From assembly GCF_002117915.1 (NCBI RefSeq), contig NZ_BDJB01000003.1:602748-666747 (forward strand): DNA of 64,000 bases, given 5' to 3'. The stretch is from Sphingomonas sp. TZW2008. GTDB lineage: Bacteria > Pseudomonadota > Alphaproteobacteria > Sphingomonadales > Sphingomonadaceae. Positions 8,265 to 17,364 of this stretch are shown in pieces. Both the position numbers and the translations under genes were made by a program. The notes below the pieces were generated by a model. It saw only the letters and a program-made list of their open reading frames with translations. It searched no databases and was not told where the DNA came from. Each line of letters opens with the position of its first letter. The stretch's first letter is position 1.

Positions 8265-11119
8265 CACTTGCTCTCCTCAGACGCGCCCGCCACGGACGCA
8301 GCGCTCGTCACCTCGACCGGCAGTCCCAGCGTGTCAAGCTGCGGGCGGACGACCTTGGCGTCGCCGATCACCACCCACACGAAGCGGTTCGGATCGATGA
8401 CGCTACGGATCGCGCGATCGAGCTCGTCGCGCGTCATCGCACGATAGCGCTGCGTGATCGTCGCATAATAATTGTCGGGCCGGCGGTAGAGGTCGTTCGC
8501 CTGCATCGCGCCGAGCACCGCGCCCGACGTCTCGAAATCGCCGGCGAGCGAGCGCGTCGCGCCGGTGATCGTGCGATCGAACTCGGCCTGCGTCAGCGGC
8601 TTCGCGCCCACGAACGCGCTCAGTTCCTGCCGCATCGACGCGATCGACGCGCCGGTCTTGTCCGCCTGCACCGGCGCCACGATCACATAGGGCGCGGCAA
8701 AGGCGTTGCGGTTGAAATTGCCGAACGCGCCGTACGACCAGTGCTTCGCCTCGCGCAGGTCCATGTTGATCCGGCCGAGAAAGTCGCCGCCCAGCGCATC
8801 GTTCGCGGTGATCAGCGGCAACAGGTCGTCGGTGCCCTTCAGCGACGTGCGCAGCCCGCCGGTGATGCGTGACTGCGGCGAGTTTGGGCGATCGACCAGC
8901 AGGATGCGCGGCGCGGGCAGCATGCGGTCCTCGCGGAACACCTTCGTGCCCGCGATGCCGGTCGCGGTCCAGCCGGCGAGCGCGGTATCGAGCGTCGCCT
9001 TGATCTCGGCGAGCGGCCGATCGCTGACGACGAAGATCTTCGCCTTGTCGGGCCGCATCCACGCCTGGTGGAAGCCGACGAGATCGCGGCGGGTCAGCGC
9101 CTTCACTGCCGCCGCATCGCCGCTGCCGCGGCTCTTCGCATAAGGGCTGCCCGCGCCGTAGAGGATCGGCGGCACGATGCGCTGCGCGATGCCCTCGGGA
9201 TCGGTCAGCTCCTGCGCGATCTGCGTCAGCATCTGCCCGCGCACGCGCGGCAGCTCGCTGTCCGGGAAGGACGGCGCGCGCAGCAGCTCGGCCCACAGCC
9301 CCGCGGCGGGCGCGAGGTTGGCGCTCGGCGCGCGGAAGCTCACCGTGGTGCGATCGGGCGACGAGCCGGTGTAGATGTCGAGCCCCAGCCGCTCCTTCGC
9401 CTCTGCGAGCTGGAACGAATCGAGCCGCTGTGTCCCCTCGTCGATCATCGCCAGCATCATCGCCTGCGTGCCGAGCTTGTCGGGCACGTCCGCCGCGACG
9501 CCCGCATCGAAGCTCGCCACCATCTGCGTCACCGGCACCGTGGTGCGGTTGGCGTAGATCAGCTCCACCCCGTTGGCGAGCCGCGCGCGCTCGATCGCCG
9601 GGAAGGCGAGCGTGCCGACGGTGCCCACCGCGGGCATCGGCGCGCGCGTGCCCTTGGGCGGCGTCTCGGGCGCTGTGGTGGTCGCGACCGCCGGCGGCAC
9701 TTCCGCTTCGGCATAGGCATCGCGGTCGCCCGGCACGACGGTCAGCGCATAGGCCGGCCGCGTCAGCCACTGCTGCGCCGCCGCCTTGACGCTTGCCGGC
9801 GTCTGCGCCGCGAGCCGAGCGAGCTGCTTCTTGTAGAAGCCCGGATCGTTCGAATAGAGCGCGCCCTCGGCAAGCGCGACCGCCTTGCCGCCGAACCCGC
9901 CGACCGCTTCGAGCCCGCCGATCCGCCGCGCGATCGTCGACGTCAGCGTGCGCTGTACCTCGTCTGCCGTCGGGCCGGTGCGGATGAAATCGGCGACCAG
10001 CGCGTCGAGCCGCTTGGATACGGTGGCCGGATCGACGTCAGGGCGTACCACCGCGCTGATCGTGAAGGTGCCGACCTGCGCATAGTCCGAGTAGCTCGCG
10101 CTCACCTGCACCGCGGTCTTGTCGCCCTTCACCAGCGCATTGTCGAAGCGCGAGCTCGCCAGCCCGCCGAGCACGGCGGCCGCCACTTCCAGCGCGGGCG
10201 CGGCGGGATCGTTCAACCCGGGCACCGGCCAGCTCTTGATGATCAGCGGGGCGGCGACGCGATCCTTCATCACCTCGGCCTTGGACGCGGCCAGCGTCGG
10301 CACCGCCGCGGCCGGCGCGACGCTCTTCGGTCCCGGCTTGATCGCGCCGAAGTATTTCGCCGTCAGCCGCTTCGCCGTCGCGACGTCGATGTCGCCCGCG
10401 AGCACCAGCACGGCATTGTTGGGGCCGTAGTGATCGCGGAACCATGCCTTGACGTCGCCCAGGCTCGCCTTGTCGAGGTCCGCCATCGATCCGATCGTGC
10501 TGTGGCCATAGGGATGCCCATCGGGAAAGACGCCCTCGATCAGCTTGTAGCTGACCAGCCCGTAGGGCTGATTGTCGCCCTCGCGCTTCTCGTTCTGGAC
10601 AACGCCGCGCTGCTCATCGAGCACCGCCTGCGAGATCGCGCCGGTGAGATAGCCCATGCGGTCGCTCTCGAGGTACAACGCCTGCTCGAGCGCCGCAGTC
10701 GGCACCGTCTCGAAATAGTTGGTGCGATCGAAATAGGTCGTGCCATTGAGGTCGGTCGCGCCGACCTGCTTCAATGGCTCGAAGAAGTCGCCCGGCGCAT
10801 TCTCGCTGCCGTTGAACATCAGATGTTCGAAGAGGTGCGCGAAGCCGGTCTTGCCCGCCGGCTCGTGCTTCGATCCGACGTCGTACCACACCGATACTGC
10901 GACGACCGGCGCCTTGCGATCGGTGTGCACCACCACGCGCAGGCCGTTGGGCAGCGTGAACTGTTCGTACGGTATGTCGACCGCGCGGACGAGGTCGGCC
11001 ACCGGTGCCGGCTTCGCGACGGCGGGCCCGGCCGGGGCGTTGGTCTGAGCGGTGACGGTGACTGGTACAACGAGAGCCATTGCCGCAACGCCGGCGGCAA
11101 GCTTGATCGACAGGCGCAA
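8264..11119 (-). CDS. Periplasmic M16 family (pitrilysin-type) zinc metallopeptidase, two tandem M16 units
   Basis: A protein of 951 residues with a signal peptide of about 24 residues (LAAGVAAMALVVPVTVTAQ). The inverted zinc motif HLFEH is at 95-99, with the downstream Glu expected in the region beginning DEQRGVVQNEKREG. The second M16 unit, from about residue 520, lacks HxxEH and is the usual inactive partner half. The C-terminus reads RFVWVVIGDAKVVRPQLDTL, a standard M16_C ending. Such proteins degrade peptides in the periplasm. It is the first gene of a two-gene unit with the small protein at 7965-8264, and its promoter region faces the marR efflux operon. Confidence 0.93.
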   Translation of the reverse strand: MRLSIKLAAGVAAMALVVPVTVTAQTNAPAGPAVAKPAPVADLVRAVDIPYEQFTLPNGLRVVVHTDRKAPVVAVSVWYDVGSKHEPAGKTGFAHLFEHLMFNGSENAPGDFFEPLKQVGATDLNGTTYFDRTNYFETVPTAALEQALYLESDRMGYLTGAISQAVLDEQRGVVQNEKREGDNQPYGLVSYKLIEGVFPDGHPYGHSTIGSMADLDKASLGDVKAWFRDHYGPNNAVLVLAGDIDVATAKRLTAKYFGAIKPGPKSVAPAAAVPTLAASKAEVMKDRVAAPLIIKSWPVPGLNDPAAPALEVAAAVLGGLASSRFDNALVKGDKTAVQVSASYSDYAQVGTFTISAVVRPDVDPATVSKRLDALVADFIRTGPTADEVQRTLTSTIARRIGGLEAVGGFGGKAVALAEGALYSNDPGFYKKQLARLAAQTPASVKAAAQQWLTRPAYALTVVPGDRDAYAEAEVPPAVATTTAPETPPKGTRAPMPAVGTVGTLAFPAIERARLANGVELIYANRTTVPVTQMVASFDAGVAADVPDKLGTQAMMLAMIDEGTQRLDSFQLAEAKERLGLDIYTGSSPDRTTVSFRAPSANLAPAAGLWAELLRAPSFPDSELPRVRGQMLTQIAQELTDPEGIAQRIVPPILYGAGSPYAKSRGSGDAAAVKALTRRDLVGFHQAWMRPDKAKIFVVSDRPLAEIKATLDTALAGWTATGIAGTKVFREDRMLPAPRILLVDRPNSPQSRITGGLRTSLKGTDDLLPLITANDALGGDFLGRINMDLREAKHWSYGAFGNFNRNAFAAPYVIVAPVQADKTGASIASMRQELSAFVGAKPLTQAEFDRTITGATRSLAGDFETSGAVLGAMQANDLYRRPDNYYATITQRYRAMTRDELDRAIRSVIDPNRFVWVVIGDAKVVRPQLDTLGLPVEVTSAASVAGASEESK

Positions 11120-11198
11120 GATGGGGAACTCCTACAGATGGCGCGAGCCTAACGCGCGATTGACCCGCGCGGAAGCCGGCAACATTTCGTCACGGATA

Positions 11199-11227
11199 TT
11201 GACTGCCGCGGCAGTCATTGCCTAAGC
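11199..11227 (+). promoter_or_regulatory. Perfect 18-bp palindrome over the putative promoter of the marR-efflux operon
   Basis: TGACTGCCG at 11200-11208 is followed directly by its exact complement CGGCAGTCA at 11209-11217. The TTGACT at 11199-11204 looks like a -35 hexamer, with a weak -10 (CTAAGC) 17 bp later at 11222-11227, so the palindrome would fill the spacer. It ends 16 bp before the marR ATG. MarR proteins are symmetric dimers that repress their own operons through such sites. The operator role is inferred from position and symmetry. Confidence 0.6.
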
Positions 11228-11233
11228 AACGAT

Positions 11234-11695
11234 ATGCCGTTTACCGACTCGACTTTCTATCCCGACGTGTCGCCCGGCTATTTCGTCCGTCAGATTCACC
11301 AGATGAGCGTCGCCGCGATCGACCGCACGCTTGCCGACGACGGAATGAGCGCGACGCAGTGGATGACGCTGGTGTCGCTCTATTTCGACCATGCCGATAC
11401 CTGCGCCGGGCTGGCGCGCACGCTGGGGCATGACAAGGGCGCGATGACGCGGCTGATCGATCAGATGGAACAGGCCGGGTGGGTGGTGCGCCAGCGCGAC
11501 GACGCCGATCGCCGCGTCGTGCGGCTGACGCTGACCGAGGCTGGGCGCGAGGCCGCGGTCGCCGCCAAGCGCAAGGTGATCGACTGCTGGAACGGCTTTC
11601 TTGCCGACTGGAGCGACGCGGAGGTCGCCGATCTGATCGCGACGCTGCAGCGCCTGCGCCGCACGATGGAGGAAAGCGCCGCATGCGCCGCCTGA
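11234..11695 (+). CDS. MarR family transcriptional regulator of the efflux operon
   Basis: A 153-residue winged-helix protein. The recognition region reads LARTLGHDKGAMTRLIDQME, followed by the wing RDDADRRVVRLTLTEAGRE, which is the standard MarR DRR motif. MarR repressors release DNA on binding aromatic or drug-like ligands. It is first in a run of four genes, marR then outer-membrane factor, membrane-fusion protein and MFS pump, so it most likely controls that pump. The outer-membrane gene starts inside its last codons. No Shine-Dalgarno sequence is evident ahead of ATG 11234, and the putative -10 lies only 6 bp upstream, so translation may be leaderless. Cysteines at CAGLA and in the C-terminal ACAA could be redox sensors, but that is speculative. 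Confidence 0.9.
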   Translation: MPFTDSTFYPDVSPGYFVRQIHQMSVAAIDRTLADDGMSATQWMTLVSLYFDHADTCAGLARTLGHDKGAMTRLIDQMEQAGWVVRQRDDADRRVVRLTLTEAGREAAVAAKRKVIDCWNGFLADWSDAEVADLIATLQRLRRTMEESAACAA

Positions 11696-13203
11696 ACATG
11701 TCCCGCCCGGCGATCCGCATCGGCCGCGCCGCCGGTCGCAAGGGGATCGGGGCGGGACGATCCAAATTCGGCGTGTCCAGCAGCATCGGCGCCGCGCTCC
11801 TCGCCCTTGCCGCGTGCTCGCCACCCGATACGCACCCGCAGCTCACGGCAAAGGCGCCGGCCGATCTCGGCCTCATCGGCGCGCCGATGCCGGTGATCGA
11901 TCCCGAATGGTGGACCGCCTATCGCGATCCTCAGCTCGACCGGATCGTCGCCGACGCACTCGCCGGCAGCCCGACGCTCGATGCCGCGCTCGCCCGCGTG
12001 CGCCAGGCGGAGGCGGTGCTGGCACGCCGCGACGCCGATCTCGCCCCGTCGATCACCGCCGACGGCAACGCGCAGGTGGCGCGCCTCTCCGGCCGCTACA
12101 CGATCCCGCCGCCCTTTGCCGGCAGCGTGCGCTTCCTCGGCACGGCGCAGGCGAATCTGTCGTGGAACCTCGACCTGTTCGGCCGCCAGCGTGCCGCGAT
12201 CGCTGGCGCGCGCGCGTCCGCCGCCGCTGCCGCGCTCGACGTCGAAGCAGCGCGGCTGATGCTCGCCGGCGCGGTCGTCTCGACCTATGCCGAGGTTGCG
12301 CGCGCCGAGCGGATCGCCGAGATCGCGCGCGCCACGATCGCCACGCGCGAGCGCGCCGTCCGCCTCGTCACCGTCCGCGTCGAGAACCGGCTCGCGAGCC
12401 AACTCGACGTGCAGGCCGCCACCACGCTGCTCGCGCAGGCGCGCGTCGCATTGACCCGTGCGCAGGCCGCACGCGTGCTGGCGGCGAACGCGCTCGCGCA
12501 GCTCGCCGGGCGCGGCGCCGATTACCCCGCCGGAATCGGGCCCACACGGCTTACCGCGCCAACCACGCTGCCGCTGCCCGCCGCGATCCCAGCCGACCTG
12601 CTCGCGCGCCGCGCCGACATTGCCGCCGCCACCGCGCGGGTCGAGGCCGCCGCCGCCGGCCGCCAAGTGGCGCGCCGCGCCTTCTATCCCGACGTCAACC
12701 TCATCGCGCTCGCCGGGCTCCAGGCGGTCGGCATCGGCAATTTCTTCAATCCCGAAGCCGCGACCGCCGGCGCCGGCGCGGCGCTGCACCTGCCGATCTT
12801 CGACGGCGGGCGGCTGCGCGCCGATCTCGCCGAGGCTACCGCCGCGGTCGATCTCGCGATCGCTGACTATAACGGCGTCGTGGTCGGCGCGGTGCGCGAC
12901 GCCGCCGACGCTCTCGCGACGATCCAGGCGACCGAGCGCGAGGCCGCGGCGCAGGGCGCCGTCGTGCGCGGCTTCGCCGAAACCAACCGCCTCAACGCGG
13001 TGCGCATCGCCGCGGGTCTCGATTCGCGGCTGACCGGGATCGATACCGACATCCGCCTGCTCGACGCCCAGCTGGCGCAAGCGACGCTCGGCATCGACGC
13101 CCTCGCGGCGCGCGCACGCCTCGTCCAGGCGCTGGGCGGCGGCTTTGATCCCGCGCGCACCCCCGCCGCCACCGCCCTTCCCGCCCGGACCACCCAGCCA
13201 TGA
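11683..13203 (+). CDS. NodT/TolC-family outer-membrane efflux lipoprotein
   Basis: A protein of about 506 residues. A long basic N-terminus leads into a lipoprotein signal, LLALAACSPPD, with the lipidated cysteine at about residue 45. The body has two outer-membrane-efflux repeats: DPQLDRIVADALAGSPTLD opens the first, and ALHLPIFDGGRLRADLAEA is the characteristic motif of the second. It is the outer-membrane channel of a tripartite pump. ATG 11683 overlaps the marR stop and has GGAGGA 9 bp upstream; ATG 11698 is an alternative. Its stop overlaps the adaptor start in an ATGA tetranucleotide, showing translational coupling. Confidence 0.9.
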   Translation: MRRLNMSRPAIRIGRAAGRKGIGAGRSKFGVSSSIGAALLALAACSPPDTHPQLTAKAPADLGLIGAPMPVIDPEWWTAYRDPQLDRIVADALAGSPTLDAALARVRQAEAVLARRDADLAPSITADGNAQVARLSGRYTIPPPFAGSVRFLGTAQANLSWNLDLFGRQRAAIAGARASAAAAALDVEAARLMLAGAVVSTYAEVARAERIAEIARATIATRERAVRLVTVRVENRLASQLDVQAATTLLAQARVALTRAQAARVLAANALAQLAGRGADYPAGIGPTRLTAPTTLPLPAAIPADLLARRADIAAATARVEAAAAGRQVARRAFYPDVNLIALAGLQAVGIGNFFNPEAATAGAGAALHLPIFDGGRLRADLAEATAAVDLAIADYNGVVVGAVRDAADALATIQATEREAAAQGAVVRGFAETNRLNAVRIAAGLDSRLTGIDTDIRLLDAQLAQATLGIDALAARARLVQALGGGFDPARTPAATALPARTTQP

Positions 13204-14360
13204 CCGACACTGCCGCCACCTCGCCCGCATCCCCGCCGAACGGCAAGCCCGCGACGCGCAAGCGCCTGTTGCTGATCCTTGCCGTCGTCGTGCTCGTCGG
13301 CCTCGCGATCTGGGCGGTGTTTCACTTCCTGCTAGCGAAGCCCGAGGAGGAGACCGACGACGCCTATGTCGCCGGCGACGTCGTCGCCGTCACCGCGCGC
13401 GATCCGGGCACGATCGTCGCGCTGCACGCGGACAATACGCAGGCGGTGAAGGCGGGGCAGCCGCTGATCGACCTCGATCCGCTGACAGCCGACGTGAATC
13501 TCGCCGCGGCGGAGGCGGAACTCGCCCGCGCGGTGCGCGGCACACGCTCCGACTTCTCGCGCGTCAACGAAACGCAGGCCGCGGTCGTCCAGGCCGAGGC
13601 GGAACTCGCCGCCGCGCGCGCCGACTATCAGCGCCGCCGCGGTGCCGCCGCCGAGGGCGCGGTGTCGGGCGAGGAGCTCGGCCACGCTGCGGATCAGGTG
13701 AAGGTCGCGACTGCCGCGCTCAACCTCGCGCGCAGCCGCCGCGCGCAGGCGCAAACCACCGTCGCCGGCACCGCGGTCGGCACCAACCCGGCGGTGCTCG
13801 CCGCGATCGCGGGCTATCGCCGTGCCGCAATCGTGCGCAGCCACATGCACGTCGTTGCGCCGATCGACGGCGTCGTTGCGCAGCGCAACGCGCAGGTCGG
13901 CCAGCAGATTGCCGCCGGCACGCCGCTGATGGCGATCGTGCCGCTCAACCGCTTGTGGGTCGACGCCAACTTCCGCGAAACGCAGCTCAAGGACCTGCGC
14001 ATCGGCCAGCGCGCGACGATCGTGGCGGACGCCTATGGCGACGACATCGTCTACCACGGCCGCGTCGTCGGCCTGTCGGCAGGCAGCGGCAACGCCTTCG
14101 CGCTGCTGCCGCCGCAGAACGCGAGCGGCAATTGGATCAAGATCGTCCAGCGTGTGCCGGTGCGCATCATGCTTGATCCGCGCGAGCTGCGCGTGAACCC
14201 GCTGCGTGTCGGCCTGTCGGTGATGGCGACGATCGACACAGCGGACGCGCGCGGCGCGCGGCTCGCGCAACCGGCGAGCCAGCCGTACCGCGGCGCGATC
14301 GCCGAGGCCGATCCTGCGGTGGAGGCGAAGATCGCGCAGATCATCGCCGCGAACCGCTGA
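13200..14360 (+). CDS. HlyD/EmrA-type periplasmic adaptor of a multidrug efflux pump
   Basis: A 386-residue membrane-fusion protein. A single N-terminal transmembrane helix (LLLILAVVVLVGLAIWAVF) is followed by ETDDAYVAGDVVAVTARDPG, the conserved EmrA opening. A coiled-coil hairpin and a second lipoyl half (VVAPIDGVVAQRNAQVGQQI) come next, then the beta-barrel with LWVDANFRETQLKDLRIGQ. It bridges the MFS pump and the outer-membrane channel encoded on either side. It overlaps the preceding gene by 4 bp. In the EmrAB family this arrangement exports hydrophobic drugs, uncouplers or fatty acids; the substrate here is unknown. Confidence 0.93.
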   Translation: MTDTAATSPASPPNGKPATRKRLLLILAVVVLVGLAIWAVFHFLLAKPEEETDDAYVAGDVVAVTARDPGTIVALHADNTQAVKAGQPLIDLDPLTADVNLAAAEAELARAVRGTRSDFSRVNETQAAVVQAEAELAAARADYQRRRGAAAEGAVSGEELGHAADQVKVATAALNLARSRRAQAQTTVAGTAVGTNPAVLAAIAGYRRAAIVRSHMHVVAPIDGVVAQRNAQVGQQIAAGTPLMAIVPLNRLWVDANFRETQLKDLRIGQRATIVADAYGDDIVYHGRVVGLSAGSGNAFALLPPQNASGNWIKIVQRVPVRIMLDPRELRVNPLRVGLSVMATIDTADARGARLAQPASQPYRGAIAEADPAVEAKIAQIIAANR

Positions 14361-14461
14361 GCCGATGGCGCTTTCGGTGATTTCGGCGCGAGCGCGACGG
14401 GCTGGTACGCGGTCACCAGCGTGCGCGACGATTGTATCGACGCGACAGGAAGCCTCGCGAC

Positions 14462-16006
14462 GTGGCTAGCGCGCCGCCGCAACCCGCGCCGCTCGCCGGG
14501 CCGCGGCTCGGGCTTGTCGCCTTCGCGCTCGCGCTCGGCACGTTCATGATGGTGCTCGACACCACCATCGCCAACGTCTCGCTGCCGACGATCGCCGGCA
14601 ATCTCGGCGTCAGTTCGGACAATTCGACCTGGATCGTCACCGCCTTCGCGGTAGCCAACGGCATCTCGGTGCCGCTTACCGGGTGGCTGATGCGCCGCTT
14701 CGGCGTCGTGCGCACCTTCTGCGTCTCGCTCACGCTCTTCACGATCGCCTCGTTCCTGTGCGGCGTCGCGTGGGATCTGCCGTCGCTGATCGCGTTCCGC
14801 GTTCTCCAGGGCGCCGTATCCGGGCCGATGATGCCGGGCAGCCAGGCGCTGCTCATCTCGGTCTTCCCGCCCGACAAGCGCTCCACCGCGCTCGGCATCT
14901 GGTCGATGACGACGCTGGTCGCGCCGATCATGGGCCCGATTCTCGGCGGGTTCATCTCGGACAATTACCACTGGTCGTGGATCTTCCTGATCAACGTGCC
15001 CTTTGGCATCTTCACCGTCGCGATCTGCTGGACCAATCTCGCCAGCCGTGAGACGCCGACCGCCAAGGTGCCGATCGACACGATCGGCCTCGCGCTGCTC
15101 GTACTGTGGGTCGGCTCGCTCCAGATCATGCTCGATCTCGGCAAGAACGCCGATTGGTTCAACGATCCGATGATCGTGGTGCTGACCGTCGTCGCCGCGA
15201 TCGGCTTCGTCGCATGGCTGATCTGGGAGCTGACCGACGCCAATCCGATCGTCGACCTGTCGCTGTTTGCCAACCGCAATTTCGCGATCGGCAATATCGC
15301 CTTCTGCCTCGGCTATGCCGTGTTCTTCGCCAACATCCTGCTGCTGCCGCTGTGGCTGCAGACGCAGCTCGGCTACACCGCAACCTGGGCGGGCCTCGTC
15401 GCCGCGCCAAGCGGCGTCGTCGCGGTGCTGCTGACGCCGCTCAGCGCGCGGCTGTCGGGCAAGATCGACGCGCGCATCCTCGCCAGCGTGGCGTTCGTCG
15501 CCTTTGCGATCAGTTACTGGCTGCGCTCGGGCTACACCACCAATGCCGGCTTCTGGGATTTCGTCTTCCCGCTGCTCGTTCAGGGCGTCGCGATGTCGAC
15601 CTTCTTCCTGTCGATGCTGACCATCTCGCTCGATCGCATCCCGCCAGAGCGGCTGCCGTCCGCCACCGGCCTGTCGAACTTCACGCGCATCGTCGCCGGG
15701 GCGTTCGCCGCGTCGATCATCACTACCGCCTGGGATCGGCGCGAGGCGCTGCACCAGGGCCGGCTTTCCGACGCCATCGGCAACGGCGTGCCGTATCGCA
15801 TGGCGGTCGAGAACCTCACCCGCCTCGGCCTCGACGCGACGCAGGCTGCGGCGGCGGTCACGCGCCAGATGGTCGGCCAAGCGTATCTCCTCGCCTCGAC
15901 CGATCTGTTCCGCCTGTCGGCCTATCTCAGCGGCTCGCTGCTGATCCTCGTCTGGCTATGCCGCCGGCCGTCGGCGAATGGCGCGGGTCCCGTCGCCGCC
16001 GACTGA
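14462..16006 (+). CDS. EmrB/QacA-type (DHA2) MFS efflux pump
   Basis: An inner-membrane proton antiporter of 514 residues with about 14 helices. Family motifs are visible: MMVLDTTIANVSLPTIAG (motif C of helix 1 in DHA2 pumps), WIVTAFAVANGISVPLTGWL, and the motif A-like GWLMRRFGVVRTF. The start is a GTG at 14462 preceded by AGGAAG; a TTG at 14432 is possible but less well placed. It is separated from the adaptor gene by 101 bp, but same-strand order with marR, NodT and EmrA makes a single efflux operon likely. Substrate specificity cannot be read from sequence. Confidence 0.92.
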   Translation: MASAPPQPAPLAGPRLGLVAFALALGTFMMVLDTTIANVSLPTIAGNLGVSSDNSTWIVTAFAVANGISVPLTGWLMRRFGVVRTFCVSLTLFTIASFLCGVAWDLPSLIAFRVLQGAVSGPMMPGSQALLISVFPPDKRSTALGIWSMTTLVAPIMGPILGGFISDNYHWSWIFLINVPFGIFTVAICWTNLASRETPTAKVPIDTIGLALLVLWVGSLQIMLDLGKNADWFNDPMIVVLTVVAAIGFVAWLIWELTDANPIVDLSLFANRNFAIGNIAFCLGYAVFFANILLLPLWLQTQLGYTATWAGLVAAPSGVVAVLLTPLSARLSGKIDARILASVAFVAFAISYWLRSGYTTNAGFWDFVFPLLVQGVAMSTFFLSMLTISLDRIPPERLPSATGLSNFTRIVAGAFAASIITTAWDRREALHQGRLSDAIGNGVPYRMAVENLTRLGLDATQAAAAVTRQMVGQAYLLASTDLFRLSAYLSGSLLILVWLCRRPSANGAGPVAAD

Positions 16007-16064
16007 TCTTGCGTCGCCGCGCTGGCCAATTCATAGCGCGTTCCAAATACGACGGGAGAGGGCC

Positions 16065-17195
16065 ATGGATCTTTCGCTCAGCGACGAGCAGGCGATGCTC
16101 CGCGACACGCTGAAACGCTATCTGGCGCAGCATCACGCGTTCGATCCGCACCGCACGTGCGATACCGGGGCACTGTGGCACGCGCTCGGCCGCGATCTCG
16201 GCGTGCTCGGCGCGACGCTGCCGACCGAAGCTGGCGGGCTGGGCGGCGGCGCCGTCGAAGCGATGGTCGTCGCCGATGCGCTCGGCGAGGCGCTGGCGAG
16301 CGTCCCTTATATCGAGACCGTGGTCGTCGCCGCCGGCCTGCTTAAGCGCGTCGGTGGCGAGCGCGCGGCGGCGCTGCTGCCGCTGATCGCCGAGGGTGCG
16401 ACGCGCGCGGTGCTCGCCGCGGGCGAGGCGGATAGCCGCCAGGCGCTCGAGGCGGTCGCGACCACCGCGCGGCGCAGCGGCAACGGCTGGACGCTCGACG
16501 GCGACAAAGTCGTGGTCGCCGGCGCGCCGGGCGCCGAGTGGCTGATCGTCACCGCGCGGACTGACGGTGCGCCGCGCGACGTGCGCGGCGTGTCGCTGTT
16601 CCTCGTGCCCGCCGACGCGCCGGGCATCGGCCGCCACGATTACGCGCTGATCGACGGCCTGCCTGCCTCCGACCTGACAATGCGCAACGTGACGCTGCCC
16701 GCCGACGCGCTGCTCGGCGAGGAGGGCGCCGCGCTGCCGCTGCTCGAACAGGCGCGCGACGAGGGCATCGCCGCGCTCTGCGCCGAGGCCGCCGGGCTCA
16801 CGCGCAAGCTGCTCGGCGATACCGTCGCCTATACCAAGGAGCGCAAGCAGTTCGGCCAGCCGCTCGCCAGCTTCCAGGCGCTGCAGCACCGCATGGTCGA
16901 CATGTTCATCGCGGTCGAGCAGGCGACTTCCGCCGCCTATCTCGCCGCGCTCCATCTCGATGCGGATGCCGCAACGCGCGCGCGCTCGATTGCGGCGGCG
17001 AAGGCGACGGTGGCCGATGCCGTGCGCTTCGTCGGCCAGAACGCCGTCCAGCTGCACGGCGGGATGGGGATGACCGACGAGCTGGCGGTCGGCCACTATT
17101 TCCGTCGCGCGACGGCGATCGAGCAGCAGTTCGGCGCCGGCGATCACCATGCGAAGCGCTATGCCGCGCTGATGCGGCAGGCACTCGCGCTCTAG
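16065..17195 (+). CDS. Acyl-CoA dehydrogenase family protein (PimD-like)
   Basis: A flavoprotein of 376 residues with the three acyl-CoA dehydrogenase regions: a helical N-domain (MDLSLSDEQAMLRDTLKRYL), a middle beta-domain (GWTLDGDKVVVAGA) and a C-terminal helical domain with KERKQFGQPLASFQALQHRM. The ending LHGGMGMTDELAVGHYFRRA matches the small subunit of pimeloyl-CoA dehydrogenase (PimD), which works with a PimC partner in dicarboxylate beta-oxidation; no partner gene is adjacent here. The start has a strong GGGAGAGG 3 bp upstream. The stop codon lies inside the left edge of the palindromic repeat that separates it from purK. Confidence 0.87.
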   Translation: MDLSLSDEQAMLRDTLKRYLAQHHAFDPHRTCDTGALWHALGRDLGVLGATLPTEAGGLGGGAVEAMVVADALGEALASVPYIETVVVAAGLLKRVGGERAAALLPLIAEGATRAVLAAGEADSRQALEAVATTARRSGNGWTLDGDKVVVAGAPGAEWLIVTARTDGAPRDVRGVSLFLVPADAPGIGRHDYALIDGLPASDLTMRNVTLPADALLGEEGAALPLLEQARDEGIAALCAEAAGLTRKLLGDTVAYTKERKQFGQPLASFQALQHRMVDMFIAVEQATSAAYLAALHLDADAATRARSIAAAKATVADAVRFVGQNAVQLHGGMGMTDELAVGHYFRRATAIEQQFGAGDHHAKRYAALMRQALAL

Positions 17196-17364
17196 GATCC
17201 GTACCCAATCAGAACAGGGTCGTGACGGAGCAGAAATGGCGGCTGGGCTAGGAGCAAGGAGGGAGCGATGCCGAAGCCTCGTGACCGACGCCGAGACGCC
17301 GCCCAGTCGTCATTTCCGTCCGCCGCTGCGCGGTCACCCTGTTCTGATTGAGTACCGACCCTAG
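17192..17364. repeat. Long imperfect palindromic element between convergent genes
   Basis: The outer arms 17192-17220 and 17336-17364 are inverted copies matching at 26 of 29 positions, with the core CAATCAGAACAGGGT identical. A second inner pair, GAAATGGCGGCTGGGC at 17233-17248 and its near-complement at 17301-17316, matches at 14 of 16. The centre is about 50 bp. The arms include the stop codons of both flanking genes. It could be a REP/MITE-like dispersed repeat or a bidirectional terminator; no second copy is recognised in this window. Confidence 0.75.

Noticed and set aside
9068..11152. 694-codon open frame on the plus strand
   Set aside because: It is fully antisense to the M16 protease gene, is extremely Arg-rich and has no domain pattern; it is a shadow of high-GC codon use.
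14051..15880. 609-codon open frame on the minus strand
   Set aside because: Antisense to the efflux adaptor and pump genes; composition typical of shadow frames.
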